Positions 62,870-64,000 of a stretch of 64,000 bases of DNA are shown one piece after another. The translations under genes were made by a program, and so were the position numbers. The stretch comes from Cercis canadensis (taxonomy: Eukaryota; Streptophyta; Magnoliopsida; Fabales; Fabaceae), in the NCBI GenBank assembly GCA_003255065.1, contig QAOA01001120.1, positions 28,755 to 92,754 on the forward strand, in the 5' to 3' direction. Each line of letters opens with the position of its first letter. Position 1 is the first letter of the stretch. The notes under the pieces were generated by a model. It was not told the origin of the DNA, did not search any database, and was given only the letters and a program-made list of their open reading frames with translations.

Positions 62870-64000
62870 GTGGAGTCCCCAATCCATTGCTCTGGACCCC
62901 TCACCGAGTCTTGGGTGCTACCGTTAGTCCTTATCGCCGGCGATTCCAGCTTCTACACGATCCTCAACTGCTCCGTCGTTCTCAGGTACGTTTTCGGGGG
63001 ACATTTTTTTTTTTCTCTCTATTCATTCATTATTGTCAAACGGGGAGAACCAAATCCGGTGGGGGTTGCCGGCACTGCGCAGTTTCCGGCCAATCCCCCA
63101 CCGTACACTGGCCCTTGTCCTTCTCGGATTGCTGTTCTTTTTTGTTTATATACATTATTTCATGCTTTGTTCCGATTTTAGTCTATGTGACTAGCTGATT
63201 TATCGTTGAATAATCATCAAACAATTTCTAGTTATCTGTAAAGAAGAATGAATAAAGGTGGAGCAGGAGCAGGAGGGCTAATAGGAAGTGGAATTGGTGG
63301 TGGTGCTGGAAGTGGGCCCACTGCAGCGGCTGCGGCAGCAGCGGCTCAGAAGCAAAAGACTTTGGTGCAGAGAGTAGAAGGTGACATTGCCAACATTGTT
63401 GACAATTTCAGCCACCTTGTTAATGTTGCTAGGGTATGTTCAATCACATATTACATTTTTGTAGCTTGAGAGTGTATCAAAGTCACCTTTGGATCATATT
63501 CTTATGATAATATTCTGCGCTTGGTAGCTATCTTTCTTATACTGCTCAGATTGACGTTTTAATTGCATAGAAACAAGGAATGATGGAAGCAAATATAAAT
63601 TATGACATCAATTAGTTGATGACATCCACTTAATCTGAAATTTATTTGCAGATCACTGAGAATGTATGGGAGAATTTTGTAAATTCGGAGTCTTATTTAG
63701 ACTTCACATTACAATATGGTGTAGGGCTAGATAGTTTTTGATTTGAACAACAGTAATTTGGAGTCTATATGCAGTTTGTGTCATTTGCAACTGAAATTAT
63801 ATATCTTGGAGGAATGTAAGATAAACCTGGCCTTTCAACTGCATATATCATGACATATAGGACTTACAATTGATTAGCAAAAAGAAAAAAAGTATTGAGA
63901 GGACTCCTAAAGATGACAGATTCACATTGTCAATTCTAGCATGCTTCTATGACTTGGTTTCCTCATGGCAATAAGCACATATGACGGATGGTCCATCAGT
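62870..64000 (+). CDS. MED22: Mediator subunit 22, 5' part only (gene continues beyond the window)
   Basis: MED22 (Surf5 family) belongs to the Mediator head module, which links transcription factors to RNA polymerase II in the nucleus. A 5' UTR exon ends at 62985 before GTACGT. The first coding exon is 63248-63433 (62 codons): [19 protein letters not shown], an alanine run, [29 protein letters not shown], then the donor GTATGT. The frame is intact, unlike all other copies. The intron continues to the window end. The next exon should resemble 34233-34298. Compared with copies A and B, about 125 bp before the ATG are missing, including their 5' UTR splice acceptor. TTTCTAG at about 63225 is a possible substitute. 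Confidence 0.88.

Overview
The window is plant nuclear DNA, most likely from a eudicot and possibly a woody one. Genes have several exons with GT-AG introns, the intergenic DNA is AT-rich, and the mobile elements are typical plant families. The ribosomal-protein promoter carries a TGGGCC site and a telo-box. I cannot name the species.

Four genes look intact, all in the right-hand 12 kb. They are a PIN-family auxin efflux carrier (52104-54755, +, six exons), 40S ribosomal protein SA/uS2 (56201-58530, +, five exons), a nitrobindin-type heme protein (59760-61514, -, four exons), and the start of Mediator subunit MED22 (first coding exon 63248-63433, +, running off the window). I rebuilt exon boundaries from splice sites and reading frame. 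The PIN, RPSA and nitrobindin models give complete frames of 485, 314 and 168 residues.

The left 50 kb is mostly broken copies of this same neighbourhood. From left to right: a PIN pseudogene split by a Ty1/copia element (1-6378); a nitrobindin exon 1 fragment (6613-6786, -); a MED22 fragment with a small membrane-protein gene (block A, 8916-13425); a PIN-upstream block that has lost its PIN gene (14240-17690); a near-identical second copy of block A (block B, 20570-25236); a third MED22/RPSA/membrane-protein set (26733-29400); a fourth, chimeric set (31140-41650); and an inverted set (43620-44225 and 48640-49130). The copies keep introns, so they arose by DNA-level duplication and not retroposition.

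Mobile elements are nested in these copies, and several can be delimited exactly because another copy supplies the empty site: copia with a 5-bp target duplication; two hAT-like elements carrying an IRX10-like GT47 fragment (8 bp); a 5.1-kb TTA-flanked element carrying most of a decayed CDT1 gene; a 0.95-kb TTA-flanked element carrying the start of a polyol-transporter-like gene; a 754-bp Mutator-like element (9 bp); a 304-bp Helitron; SINE-like elements; and a foldback MITE.

The strongest unusual signals are host-gene fragments carried inside three kinds of TIR element, a MED22::RPSA chimera present in both orientations, an uninterrupted MATE::2-oxoglutarate-dioxygenase reading frame (45329-46267, -), and a small four-TM protein family I do not recognise with three open copies. 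Five of the six single-N positions lie between near-identical repeats and are probably uncollapsed assembly joins. I see no operon-like functional system. The window reads as a duplication and gene-fragment-shuffling hotspot next to ordinary housekeeping genes.
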